Shown: positions 9,370 to 16,906 of the stretch, in pieces
How positions within the stretch are numbered: the stretch's first letter is position 1
How the letters are laid out: every line of letters starts with the position of its first letter
From: CAVZAB01 sp963773155
GTDB lineage: Bacteria > Pseudomonadota > Alphaproteobacteria > Rhizobiales > Beijerinckiaceae
Direction of reading: 5' to 3'
Assembly (NCBI GenBank): GCA_963773155.1
Contig: CAVZAB010000012.1
Coordinates: 62,001 to 126,000 of the forward strand
DNA: 64,000 nucleotides
Position numbers and translations under genes: made by a program
The notes under the pieces: generated by a model
The model's input: only the letters and a program-made list of their open reading frames with translations
Told to the model about the DNA's origin: nothing
The model's database searches: none

Positions 9370-10145
9370 AATGCGTCCCCGGGGCTCAGTGCACTTTGCA
9401 GGGCCTGCGAGGTTGCCCGGCAGGTCCCCGTATAAAGAGGGCTCGACCGGAACTCCTCGCCGCGCGGCATCGGCTCTTCGACCAGGATTGTCTCGATCAC
9501 GCGGCCAGGCCGCGCCGCCATGACCACGATGCGGGTAGAAAGATAGACACTTTCGTAGACGGAATGGGTGACGAAGACGACCGTGTTGCGCAAGTCGCAT
9601 TGAATCTTCAAAAGATCGTTGTTGAGCTTGAAGCGGGTGATTTCGTCGAGCGCCGCGAAGGGTTCGTCCATCAGCAGCAGTTTTGGATTCAAGACGAGGG
9701 CGCGGGCAATCGACACACGCATCTTCATGCCGCCCGACAATTCGCGTGGATAGGCCGATTCGAAGCCGGTGAGGCCGACCAATTGCAGGGCCTCGGCAAT
9801 AGCGGGACGGGCCAGTTCACGGCTGCGGCCGCGCAAGCGCAGCGGCAAGAAGACGTTATTGAAGACATTGGCCCAGGGCATTAGTGTCGGCTCCTGGAAG
9901 ACGAAGCCGATTTCCGGCCGCGGTTCGGACCATTGGATCGTGCCCTGGGTCGGATCAGCGAGGCCGGCAATCATCCGCAACACAGTCGACTTGCCGCAGC
10001 CGGACGGGCCGAGCAGGGTCACAAATTCGCCGTCGGCAACCTCGAGATCGAAACCGGCCAACGCGCGGGTGCCGCTGGCAAAAGACTTGCCGACCGATCG
10101 AAGCGCGACGATCGGCGTGGCGGAGCCGGCCTGTCTCTGCGCCAT
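9366..10145 (-). CDS. ABC transporter ATP-binding protein (SsuB/TauB/ThiZ type)
   Basis: 259 aa from the ATG at 10145, with a GGAA ribosome site. The open frame continues upstream into the binding-protein gene, but that part is not conserved-looking. Walker A is GPSGCGKST (about residue 47), the Q-loop is GFVFQEP, the signature is ELSGGMKMRVSIARAL, Walker B is LLLMDEPFAALDE and the H-loop is VFVTHSV. The sequence matches the short importer ATPases of the nitrate/sulfonate/taurine group. It overlaps the permease by four bases. Confidence 0.93.
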   Translation of the reverse strand: MAQRQAGSATPIVALRSVGKSFASGTRALAGFDLEVADGEFVTLLGPSGCGKSTVLRMIAGLADPTQGTIQWSEPRPEIGFVFQEPTLMPWANVFNNVFLPLRLRGRSRELARPAIAEALQLVGLTGFESAYPRELSGGMKMRVSIARALVLNPKLLLMDEPFAALDEITRFKLNNDLLKIQCDLRNTVVFVTHSVYESVYLSTRIVVMAARPGRVIETILVEEPMPRGEEFRSSPLYTGTCRATSQALQSALSPGDAL

Positions 10146-10200
10146 CAGTCGCGGAATTCCTTGCTTGGGATGCCGCCCACGTATCCGTCCCTGCCGATGA

Positions 10201-11217
10201 TCATGGCTTGCGCAATTCGAGGCCGACGCCATGGTTGACGAATTGCAAGGTGACCGCCTGCCGATAGTCGAGCCCGGCCGGGACCACGCCGGCCTTGACC
10301 ATCTTGTCGTAGAAGCTCTTGATCCGTGCCTCGCCCATCGCGCCGATGCCGGCGGTGAGCGTGTCGCCGGAATCGACGATCCCATATTCCTTCAGCTTGC
10401 TCACGGAAAAGTTGATCTGCTCGTCCGTCATCTCGGGATTGTCGCGTTTGATCGCCGCATTGGCGCGGCTGTTGTCGCCGTAAAGATAATGGTACCAGCC
10501 GATGATCGAGGCGTCGACGAAACGTTTGACCAGGTCGGGCTGTTCCTCGACTTTAGCCTTGCGGGCCTCGATTGTCGTCGCATAGGTGTCAAAACCGTAA
10601 TCGGCGATCAGGAAAATATTGGGCTTGAAGCCGCCCTGTCGCTCGACTTCGAAGGGCTCGGAGGTCAGATAGCCCTGTTGGATCGACGACTTGTCGGCAA
10701 TGAAAGGTGCCGCATTGAACGTATAGGGTTTGACCCGCGCCTCGCTGAATCCGTATTCGGCCCGCATCCATTGATAGAAGGAGGCAAGGCCCTCCTTGCT
10801 GATGAAGGCCGTCGCCCTGGGCAGTTCGCTCCATTTGTCGAGACCCTGTCCGGGGTGCGACATCAGGATCTGCGGGTCCTTCTGAAAAATGGCCGCGACG
10901 ATCTTGGTTGGAATTTGCTGTTCGAGCGCGGCAAAGGCCTGGATCAGATTGGCGCCCATGTAGAAGTCGATCTTGCCGGTCGCCAGCAGCAGCCGATTAT
11001 TGGTCTGCGGGCCACCCGGCAGGATCTTCACCTCGAGGCCGAATTTTTCATAGGTGCCGTCGACCACGGCCTGATAGAAGCCGCCGTGTTCGGCTTCGGC
11101 CAGCCAATTGGTTCCGAAAGTCACTTTGTCGAGCGCTTGGCTTGGCGTCGGCAGGAAAAGTGCGGCAACGGCAAGCCAGATCAGGCTTCGCCCGGCGCCA
11201 AAATTCGGCATGGCCAT
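10201..11217 (-). CDS. ABC transporter substrate-binding protein (NMT1/THI5-like)
   Basis: 338 aa. Cleavable signal peptide at about residues 1-28 (hydrophobic LIWLAVAALFL, then SQA). The mature start DKVTFGTNWLAEAEHGGFYQAVVDGTY is typical of NMT1/THI5-like proteins such as ThiY, and ATGKIDFYMGANL resembles the ligand-site loop. GGAGGA lies about 9 nt before the ATG at 11217; a second ATG two codons on is possible. It is first in the minus-strand operon and divergent from the Rid-family gene across 111 bp. Family ligands include hydroxymethylpyrimidine precursors, pyrimidines, sulfonates and nitrate; a pyrimidine-like ligand fits the deaminase at the operon end. Confidence 0.88.
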   Translation of the reverse strand: MAMPNFGAGRSLIWLAVAALFLPTPSQALDKVTFGTNWLAEAEHGGFYQAVVDGTYEKFGLEVKILPGGPQTNNRLLLATGKIDFYMGANLIQAFAALEQQIPTKIVAAIFQKDPQILMSHPGQGLDKWSELPRATAFISKEGLASFYQWMRAEYGFSEARVKPYTFNAAPFIADKSSIQQGYLTSEPFEVERQGGFKPNIFLIADYGFDTYATTIEARKAKVEEQPDLVKRFVDASIIGWYHYLYGDNSRANAAIKRDNPEMTDEQINFSVSKLKEYGIVDSGDTLTAGIGAMGEARIKSFYDKMVKAGVVPAGLDYRQAVTLQFVNHGVGLELRKP

Positions 11218-11328
11218 GTAAACGTCCTCCTCGATCCGCGGCGGGCTGCCCCTCGCAACCCCCGCCTAAAGGCAAACCCCGTGTCTTGCGGACTTGCGCA
11301 TTGTAGCGGGCAATTCTAGCGTGCGGCG

Positions 11329-11730
11329 ATGACTTTGCGCATGCTGAATCCTGCCGGCATCCCTCCGGCCCTGGCGCATTATGCGCACGGGGTCGCCGTG
11401 CCGCCGGGGACCCGGCTGGTGTTTTGTTCTGGTCAGCTCGGCATTGGCCTCGACGGTACAATACCCGAATCGGCCGCAGCGCAAACCGAGCTGTGCTTTC
11501 GGGCGATCGGTGCCATATTGGCGGAGGCCGGCATGGGTTTCGGCGACCTGATCCGCCTGAATGCCTATGTGGCCGACCGCACGTATCTCTCGGCCTATAT
11601 GGCAATGCGCGACCGCTATATTCGGGAACCTTGGCCGGCCTCGACGCTGATGATCGTGGCCGGGTTCTCGCGCCCCGAATTCAAGGTCGAGGTCGAAGCC
11701 CTGGCCGGTCGAAGGGAAGGGCCGGCATGA
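11329..11730 (+). CDS. RidA/YjgF/UK114-family protein
   Basis: 133 aa, the normal single-domain length. Conserved features are LVFCSGQLGIGLDG, the middle TELCFRAIGAILAEAGMGFGDLIRLNAYV helix-strand and a C-terminal VEVEALA strand. The RidA-defining arginine is expected just before the last strand; here the segment is WPASTLMIVAGFSRPEFKVEVEA, without an R before PAST (W instead). It is therefore more likely a Rid1-7 or RutC-like subgroup than archetypal RidA enamine/imine deaminase. Its stop overlaps the creatininase start (ATGA), so the two act in one pathway. Confidence 0.82.
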   Translation: MTLRMLNPAGIPPALAHYAHGVAVPPGTRLVFCSGQLGIGLDGTIPESAAAQTELCFRAIGAILAEAGMGFGDLIRLNAYVADRTYLSAYMAMRDRYIREPWPASTLMIVAGFSRPEFKVEVEALAGRREGPA

Positions 11731-12539
11731 GCCATCCGCGCCGCCGCCTGTGGGCCGAAATGTGCTGGCGCGACTTCGAAGCGACCGACATGGCAAAAAC
11801 GATCGCGGTCCTGCCGATTGCCGCGATCGAGCAGCATGGGCCGCATCTGCCGGTCGGCGTCGACACATTCATTATGGAAGGCTATCTGCGCCAGGCGATG
11901 GCGCGCTGTCCCGACGATCTGCCGGTTCTGTTTCTGCCGGTCCAGGCAATCGGCAAATCGAACGAGCACGGCGCCTATCCCGGCACGCTCACGCTTTCGG
12001 CCGAGACGGCAATCCGAGCCTGGACCGAGATTGGCGCAAGCATCCGCAAAACCGGCTGCCGCAAATTGGTGATCGTCAATTCGCACGGCGGCAATGTGCC
12101 GCTGCTTGACATTGTCGCGCGCGAGTTACGGGTGCGGCACGCGATGCTGGTGGTGAGCGCCTCATGGCATCGTTTCGGCTACCCGGATGGCCTGTTCGGG
12201 CCGCAGGAGCGGGTGCATGGCATCCATGCCGGCGATGCCGAAACCTCGCTTATGCTGGCGTTCAGGCCCGACGTGGTCAATCTGGAGGCGATCGACGATT
12301 TCGTGCCCCGCTCGCTCGCGATCGAGCGCGATTTCCTGTGGCTGAGGGCGACCCAACCGATCGGCTTCGGCTGGATGAGCCAGGACCTGTCGCCGGCCGG
12401 GGCGATGGGCAATGCGGCAGCAGCGACCGCCGCCAAAGGCGAGGCCTGCGCCGATTACGGTGCCACCGCCTTCGTCGAATTGCTGCGTGACGTCGAGGCC
12501 TTCGATCTGGCGCGGTTGACGGCGGGCCCGCTCGGTTGA
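11727..12539 (+). CDS. Creatininase-family amidohydrolase
   Basis: 270 aa from the ATG at 11727, overlapping the Rid stop. The family metal site is clear: AAIEQHGPHLPVGVDTF (Glu, His and Asp ligands, about residues 33-49), NSHGGNVPLL (about 117) and HAGDAETSLML with the last glutamate. Family members are zinc/manganese amidohydrolases: creatinine to creatine, or ring opening and formamide hydrolysis in riboflavin/F420 and mycofactocin-type pathways. With a Rid protein upstream and a deaminase/ABC importer divergently placed, a role in degrading a cyclic N-compound is plausible but unproven. Confidence 0.88.
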   Translation: MSHPRRRLWAEMCWRDFEATDMAKTIAVLPIAAIEQHGPHLPVGVDTFIMEGYLRQAMARCPDDLPVLFLPVQAIGKSNEHGAYPGTLTLSAETAIRAWTEIGASIRKTGCRKLVIVNSHGGNVPLLDIVARELRVRHAMLVVSASWHRFGYPDGLFGPQERVHGIHAGDAETSLMLAFRPDVVNLEAIDDFVPRSLAIERDFLWLRATQPIGFGWMSQDLSPAGAMGNAAAATAAKGEACADYGATAFVELLRDVEAFDLARLTAGPLG

Positions 12540-12543
12540 GACG

Positions 12544-14046
12544 TCAGCTGTCGATCCGGGCAATGAACCATTGCAGGATCCGAATCCAAACCTCGTCCTT
12601 GCCGACCGCGTCTTCGACCCCGTGCTCGAGATTTGGATTGTCGTTGACCTCGATCACGAAAATGCCCTCCGCCGTCTGCTTGATATCGACGCCATAAAGC
12701 CCGGTGCCGATCGAGCGGGCCGCCCGCAAGGCGAGATTGACGACCTCGGGGGGCGTCTCGCCGAGCGCCAAGGTCTGGTGCGTGCCCTCACGTGACATGC
12801 CATTGCGGCCGTGCTTGATGATCTGCCAATGGCCGTGGGCCATATGGTATTGGCAGACGAACAGGGGCTCGCCGTTAAGCACGCCGACGCGCCAATCATA
12901 TTGGGTCGGCATGTATTTTTGCGCCAGCAGCAGGTCGGTATCCTCGAACAAAGTGTCGGTCAATTGCTTCAGCGCCTGTCGATCGGCGACCCGATGCACG
13001 CCGCGGGAAAAGGAGCCGTCCGGGATCTTGACGACCATCGGCCAGCCCAACAAGTCTGCCGCGCGCCCAAGATCTTCGTCCTCGGCCAGCATGACGCTTG
13101 GCGGGATCGGTATGCCCTGCGCCTCGAGCAGTTCATGCAAGTAGACCTTGTTGGTGCAGCGGATCATCGAGACCGGGTCGTCTATGACCGGCATGCCCTC
13201 CTGCAGGGCGCGGCGGGCAAAGCGATAGGTAAAATTGTCGATCGAAGTCGTCGCCCTGACAAACAATCCGTCGAATTCGGCGAGTTCGGCCAGTTGGCGC
13301 TTGGTGATCAGCTCGATGTCGACCGACAGCCGCTCGCCGATCCGCTGGAAATAGCGCAGCGTTTCGGTTGAGGACGGCGGCATGGGCTCGCCGGGATCGT
13401 GGAGGACGGCAAGCGAATATTTGGCGATCGGCCGGGCCTTGGGATTGCGCCAGTCGCGTTGGGTATGCCGGCTCAGCGCCTGGCGGAAGAACTGCGCCTC
13501 TTCTGGGCCGAGCTTGGCGAGGGGGCGCGCCCTGATCCTCTCGATCGCCCATAATTCCGGCGCCGCCGTCTCGACGCTTGAACGCGTCGATCTGGCATGA
13601 ATCGTCACTTCCTGGGCGGGGCACCGGAACCAGTCGAACAGCAGCCGGCCGAAGGTCTCGAAGCGCGGATCCTGAACCAGGCCGAAGCAGACGAGGAGGT
13701 CGAAGGTTCCGGTCTCGCTCGCTCTTGCGCGCTGCGCCGCCCGGTTGAGGGCGGCCTCGAGTTCGGGCAGCGCATGTTCGTATAATTTACGCTCGCGCAA
13801 TTCGAGCATGGTCTCGACGCTGGGGATCACCCGATGCCCGCGCGCCTCGGCGAGGAGGGAGGCATAATAGCCCTTCGACTGATAATTGTAGGAACGCGAA
13901 AGATTGATGATTTTGGCGCGCGCCGTCGGACTGAACAATTTCGGGCGGGCGAGAAATTCGCTGGTCGTGATGACTTTGTGCGGCGTGTCGGCGTTCGGAT
14001 AATCGCGCTCTTGATCAACGAGAATAACCCAGCCGGTCATGGGCAT
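12544..14046 (-). CDS. RimK-family ATP-grasp ligase with N-terminal RLAN-type domain
   Basis: 500 aa. The N-terminal about 190 residues (MTGWVILVDQERDYPNAD, then NLSRSYNYQSKGYYASLLAEARGHRVIPS) match the RimK-like ATP-grasp N-terminal domain found in long RimK homologues. A linker follows, then a RimK ATP-grasp domain: VMLAEDEDLGRAADLLGWPMVVKIPDGSFSRGVH and the metal-binding EVNDNPNLEHGVED near the C-terminus. E. coli RimK (about 300 aa) adds glutamates to ribosomal protein S6; the long form is a different subgroup of unknown amide/peptide product. A GNAT gene lies 58 bp upstream on the same strand. Starts at 14046 (GAGGG close by) or 14040 are both possible. Confidence 0.85.
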   Translation of the reverse strand: MPMTGWVILVDQERDYPNADTPHKVITTSEFLARPKLFSPTARAKIINLSRSYNYQSKGYYASLLAEARGHRVIPSVETMLELRERKLYEHALPELEAALNRAAQRARASETGTFDLLVCFGLVQDPRFETFGRLLFDWFRCPAQEVTIHARSTRSSVETAAPELWAIERIRARPLAKLGPEEAQFFRQALSRHTQRDWRNPKARPIAKYSLAVLHDPGEPMPPSSTETLRYFQRIGERLSVDIELITKRQLAELAEFDGLFVRATTSIDNFTYRFARRALQEGMPVIDDPVSMIRCTNKVYLHELLEAQGIPIPPSVMLAEDEDLGRAADLLGWPMVVKIPDGSFSRGVHRVADRQALKQLTDTLFEDTDLLLAQKYMPTQYDWRVGVLNGEPLFVCQYHMAHGHWQIIKHGRNGMSREGTHQTLALGETPPEVVNLALRAARSIGTGLYGVDIKQTAEGIFVIEVNDNPNLEHGVEDAVGKDEVWIRILQWFIARIDS

Positions 14047-14104
14047 CGGCCCTCAGGACGCGGCGCCGGCTTGCTGCTGCTCGGCATCCCTCGAAGCCCC
14101 GGCA

Positions 14105-14557
14105 CTAGAGTTGTCTTTCCATGCGTTCTGCCGATCCGCCATCTTCGTAATAATCCGCATAGCGTCCGAAGCTGCGAAAGCCAAGCTTTTGATATAGGCC
14201 GATCGCCTTGACATTGTCGCTGCGGACCTCGAGCCGCAAAATCCTGACGCCGCGGGCGCGGGCCTGCGCCATGGCGGCCTCGAGCAGGCCGTGGCCGATG
14301 CCGCGCTGGCCGTGATCGGGATCAACCGCGACGGAATAGAGCCTGGCAATAAGCGAGTCCCGGCGGAAGGCGAGCAGCGCATAGCCGGCAAGTCTGGCGC
14401 CGGAATGGGCGACGAGCAGCGCGACACGCGGCGAGAGAATGAAATTGCGCAAACTGCGCCGCGACAAGCGGTCGCTTTCGAAAGTATTGAGCTCGAGCCT
14501 TTCCAGGTCGTCCAGGTCGGAAAGCGCGGCGGGGCGGATCCGGTAGAAGGCAGGCAT
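14105..14557 (-). CDS. GNAT-family N-acetyltransferase (RimI-like)
   Basis: 150 aa from the ATG at 14557 (MPAFYRIRPA...); a longer open frame to 14683 overlaps the OpgG/D gene by 8 bp and has a low-complexity Arg/Pro head. The fold is a complete GNAT: IRPAALSDLDDLERLE at the N-terminus, RLYSVAVDPDHGQRGIGHGLLEAA (acetyl-CoA pyrophosphate loop Q/RxxGxG/A, about residue 80), and VRSDNVKAIGLYQKLGFRSFG. The closest type is RimI, but ribosomal S18 specificity cannot be inferred. It sits between an OpgG/D protein and the RLAN-RimK ligase on the same strand and may modify the ligase product. Confidence 0.85.
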   Translation of the reverse strand: MPAFYRIRPAALSDLDDLERLELNTFESDRLSRRSLRNFILSPRVALLVAHSGARLAGYALLAFRRDSLIARLYSVAVDPDHGQRGIGHGLLEAAMAQARARGVRILRLEVRSDNVKAIGLYQKLGFRSFGRYADYYEDGGSAERMERQL

Positions 14558-14675
14558 GGGACTCGGCGGCGGCAGGAGGGACGCCCGTCTGATAGGCCGG
14601 CGCCTCCGGCAGGGCAAGGCCCGGACCTGTTCTGCCGGCGAGCCATCCTTGTCGGCCAGCCGGTCGCCCTTCGGC

Positions 14676-16235
14676 CTAGGCATTGGCCCAGGTCAGGGTC
14701 CAGGTTTCGGTCAAGGCGCGATTGCCGGCCTTGAGAAATGCCCGCAAGTCGGTCGTCTGGCCGGCGGCCAGCTCGATGTCGATGACCGCCCGGATCCCGT
14801 GAATATGGGAATTGGACACCAGAAAGGCGCGGAGGATCTTGCCGTTGCTGGTGCTCGGCACGACCTCGACCAGGCTGAGATCGGCAAGATAATAGTCGAG
14901 GTCGCCGCCGGAGAAATCGATCATGAAGCGGCGTGAGCCGGGCGCAATCGGCTCGCTCGAGCCGAGCGCGCGGGCGGCGGTGTTGAAGGTCCCGACGACC
15001 CGCCCGCCCGGCGACAGCCGGCCGCTGTCCATCATCGCGGTAATCCGATAACCGAAGTTGAAGGGCTTGCCTGGTTCGATCGGTTCCTTCGGCCGCCAGC
15101 TGACGACGATATTGTCGTTGCTCTCGTCGCCGGTGGGCAGCTCGATCAGTTCGACATGGCCCTCGCCCCAGGCATCACGGGGCTCCACCCAATAGCTCGG
15201 CCGCAATTGATAGGCGAGGTCGAGGTCCTGGTAGTGATCGAACACCCGATCGCGCTGCATCAGGCCGAAGCCGCGCAGATCCTTGTCGCTGAAGGTCGAG
15301 GTCTCGGCGCGGCGCGGATTGCGTAGCGGGCGCCAGATGTGCTCCCCAGTCCCGGTATGGATCAAGAGCCCGTCCGAATCGTGCAATTCGCTGCGGTAGT
15401 CGTCGAATTGATGGCGATCGCTTTCGCCGCTTAGGAACATCGACGTCAGCGGCGCGAGCCCGGCCGCGCTAGTCGGGCGGCGGGCGTTGAGATTGACCGA
15501 AATGTCGACCACCGTGTCGAGACCCGGATAGATCTCGAAGCGATAGGCGCCGGTCAGAACGGTGCTGTCGAGCAGCGCGTAGATGGTCGCCCGCTCGACT
15601 TCGGCTGGCGGCGCTTCGACCCAGAATTCCCGGAAGAACGGAAATTCCTCGCCGTTTTCCGGGGTCGCAGCGAGAAGCAGGCCGCGTGCCGAGAGGCCGT
15701 AGCGCTGCTGACGACCGAGAAAGCGGAAATAGCTGGCGCCGAGGAAGGCGATCAATTCATCGAAGTTCTGCGGCTCGTTGAGGGGATAGTGCAGGCGGAA
15801 ACCGGCAAAGCCGAGGTTAATCGGCAGTGGCTGGTCGATCTTGGTGCGGCCATAATCAAACAGGTTTGCGGCATAGGGAATCGGTGTCGCGATCCCGTCC
15901 CGGATCGTGTTGATGGTGACCGGTCGCCGGTAAAGGTGGCCGAGATGGAAAGTTTGCAGGCGGAACCGGCTCGCGCCGAAAAACGCCTTGTCGGCCTGAA
16001 AGCGGATGTCGCGCCAGCCATCGAAATTGAGGTGAGCCAGCGGTTCCGGCAAAACCGGGAGCGCGCCGTCGAAGGGCGCACTCGCGAGGTCCTGCGCCCG
16101 CCTGATGACGGTCTCGAAGGCAAGGCCGCTTGGGGCGGGAATAGGCTGGGCGCCGGCGCGCCTGACCAGGCCCTGAGCGGCCAGGGCTGCGGCCGCACCC
16201 AGGATGCGACGGCGGCTGAGAAGTTCCATGACCAT
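14676..16235 (-). CDS. Periplasmic glucan protein, OpgG/OpgD (MdoG) family, copy 1
   Basis: 519 aa from the ATG at 16235 (AAGGGA five bases upstream). It has a Tat signal: SRRRILGAAAALAAQGLVRRAGA (residues about 6-29). The mature part follows the MdoG family throughout, including FDGWRDIRFQADKAFFGASRFRLQTFHLG, AFLGASYFRFLGRQQRYGLSARGL, DDYRSELHDSDGLLIHTGTGE and IWRPLRNPR. Family: periplasmic proteins for osmoregulated glucans; OpgD-type members carry Tat signals and have been shown to be beta-1,2-glucanases. No opgH/opgC is adjacent. A paralogue lies at 37.3-38.9 kb. Confidence 0.9.
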   Translation of the reverse strand: MVMELLSRRRILGAAAALAAQGLVRRAGAQPIPAPSGLAFETVIRRAQDLASAPFDGALPVLPEPLAHLNFDGWRDIRFQADKAFFGASRFRLQTFHLGHLYRRPVTINTIRDGIATPIPYAANLFDYGRTKIDQPLPINLGFAGFRLHYPLNEPQNFDELIAFLGASYFRFLGRQQRYGLSARGLLLAATPENGEEFPFFREFWVEAPPAEVERATIYALLDSTVLTGAYRFEIYPGLDTVVDISVNLNARRPTSAAGLAPLTSMFLSGESDRHQFDDYRSELHDSDGLLIHTGTGEHIWRPLRNPRRAETSTFSDKDLRGFGLMQRDRVFDHYQDLDLAYQLRPSYWVEPRDAWGEGHVELIELPTGDESNDNIVVSWRPKEPIEPGKPFNFGYRITAMMDSGRLSPGGRVVGTFNTAARALGSSEPIAPGSRRFMIDFSGGDLDYYLADLSLVEVVPSTSNGKILRAFLVSNSHIHGIRAVIDIELAAGQTTDLRAFLKAGNRALTETWTLTWANA

Positions 16236-16441
16236 GGGTCCCTTTTCAGAATCTTGCCTGGCGCGATTGTCGACAGGCCGGAACCGAGTAATGCCGAAAG
16301 GCCGGGGCGACAAGAGGGCGACGTGGCAATTGCTTAATGGATCAAAGCGGCAGCGTCGGTGAACGGCCAATGCCGTTGGTCCAGCGCGACAGCCCGTTCA
16401 ACAGATTTTTACGACGTACGAAATTTATTGTTGAAAACCGG

Positions 16442-16531
16442 ATGGCGAGTGCGTATGTGTGGATCGCCCAATTTCGCACGTGCCTGTGGTCGTGTGTCGG
16501 TTGGCGGGGATCCGGACAAGAGGCCGGTTAA
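16442..16531 (+). CDS. Candidate leader peptide (29 aa) upstream of ornithine decarboxylase
   Basis: ATG at 16442, TAA at 16529-16531. The peptide is rich in Trp (3), Cys (2) and Arg (2) and ends with GQEAG. The stop codon lies inside the 5' arm of the 8-bp stem at 16523-16530/16543-16550, so a ribosome finishing or stalling here would unfold that hairpin. No strong Shine-Dalgarno precedes the ATG (AACCGG), and the frame is open further upstream to 16337, so expression is uncertain. Enterobacteria use a different ornithine-sensing leader peptide (SpeFL); there is no sequence similarity that I can see. Confidence 0.35.
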   Translation: MASAYVWIAQFRTCLWSCVGWRGSGQEAG

Positions 16532-16586
16532 CCGCCGCGAAATAACCGGCAGCCGGAGGCGAACCGGCGAACCCCGCCAAACGGGG
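16523..16586 (+). ncRNA. Triple-hairpin RNA element in the ornithine decarboxylase leader (speF-leader-like)
   Basis: Three perfect stems follow one another. GCCGGTTA (16523-16530) pairs with TAACCGGC (16543-16550) around a 12-nt loop. GCCGG (16552-16556) pairs with CCGGC (16564-16568) around a 7-nt loop. CCCCG (16572-16576) pairs with CGGGG (16582-16586) around CCAAA. Only one base separates stems 1 and 2 and three bases separate stems 2 and 3. The element ends about 320 nt before the decarboxylase start. Position and gene context fit the speF leader family of alphaproteobacteria, which I recall from the literature but could not align here. Function (attenuation or polyamine/ornithine response) is inference. 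Confidence 0.55.
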
Positions 16587-16906
16587 GACGCGACTTAAAG
16601 CAACGACGGACCGGGCTTTTTCGTCTCTGTCGGCCCTCCAAAGGCCGGCTTACCGAAGAGGCTAGTCTTTCTTGCCGGGCGTGCGGACGGGGTTTCCCCT
16701 TCCAAACGATGGTCATGCTGCAGATGGATGGCGCAAGTCATCCGTGTGACAAGTGGCCAACGGCGCAGCATCTGGCCGATGGCGACATCGGCCGCAGGTC
16801 AGCGTCCAGACTGGAGCGTCTCCACAGCGCGCCAATCGGGATGCTGTCTCCTGAAGAATCAATCGCTCAACGCGGGCTTAAGCCGGCGCCAGAGGGGATG
16901 CCGCCC

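Larger units (their letters stand above)
16376..16906 (+). promoter_or_regulatory. 531-bp leader region of the ornithine decarboxylase gene
   Basis: No conventional gene fits here. The stretch holds a small ORF (16442-16531), three consecutive perfect-stem hairpins (16523-16586), and further GC hairpins such as CGGCC/GGCCG near 16631-16648 and GGGG-TTT-CCCC at 16689-16699. The ornithine decarboxylase ribosome site AGAGGGG is at 16891-16897. The 5' part is relatively AT-rich (ACGAAATTTATTG), suiting a promoter, but no confident -35/-10 pair is visible. Alphaproteobacterial ornithine decarboxylase genes are known to carry a conserved leader RNA, the speF motif. A covariance search with that family over this interval would decide the match. 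Confidence 0.6.

Noticed and set aside
9370..9600. N-terminal extension of the ABC permease to 9600
   Set aside because: It lies antisense-free but inside the ATPase gene in another frame, has no TM or domain content, and the GTG at 9369 gives the usual length and a GTGA overlap.
16689..16699. GGGG-TTT-CCCC in the decarboxylase leader as a terminator
   Set aside because: Loop too small for a stable hairpin and no T-run after it.
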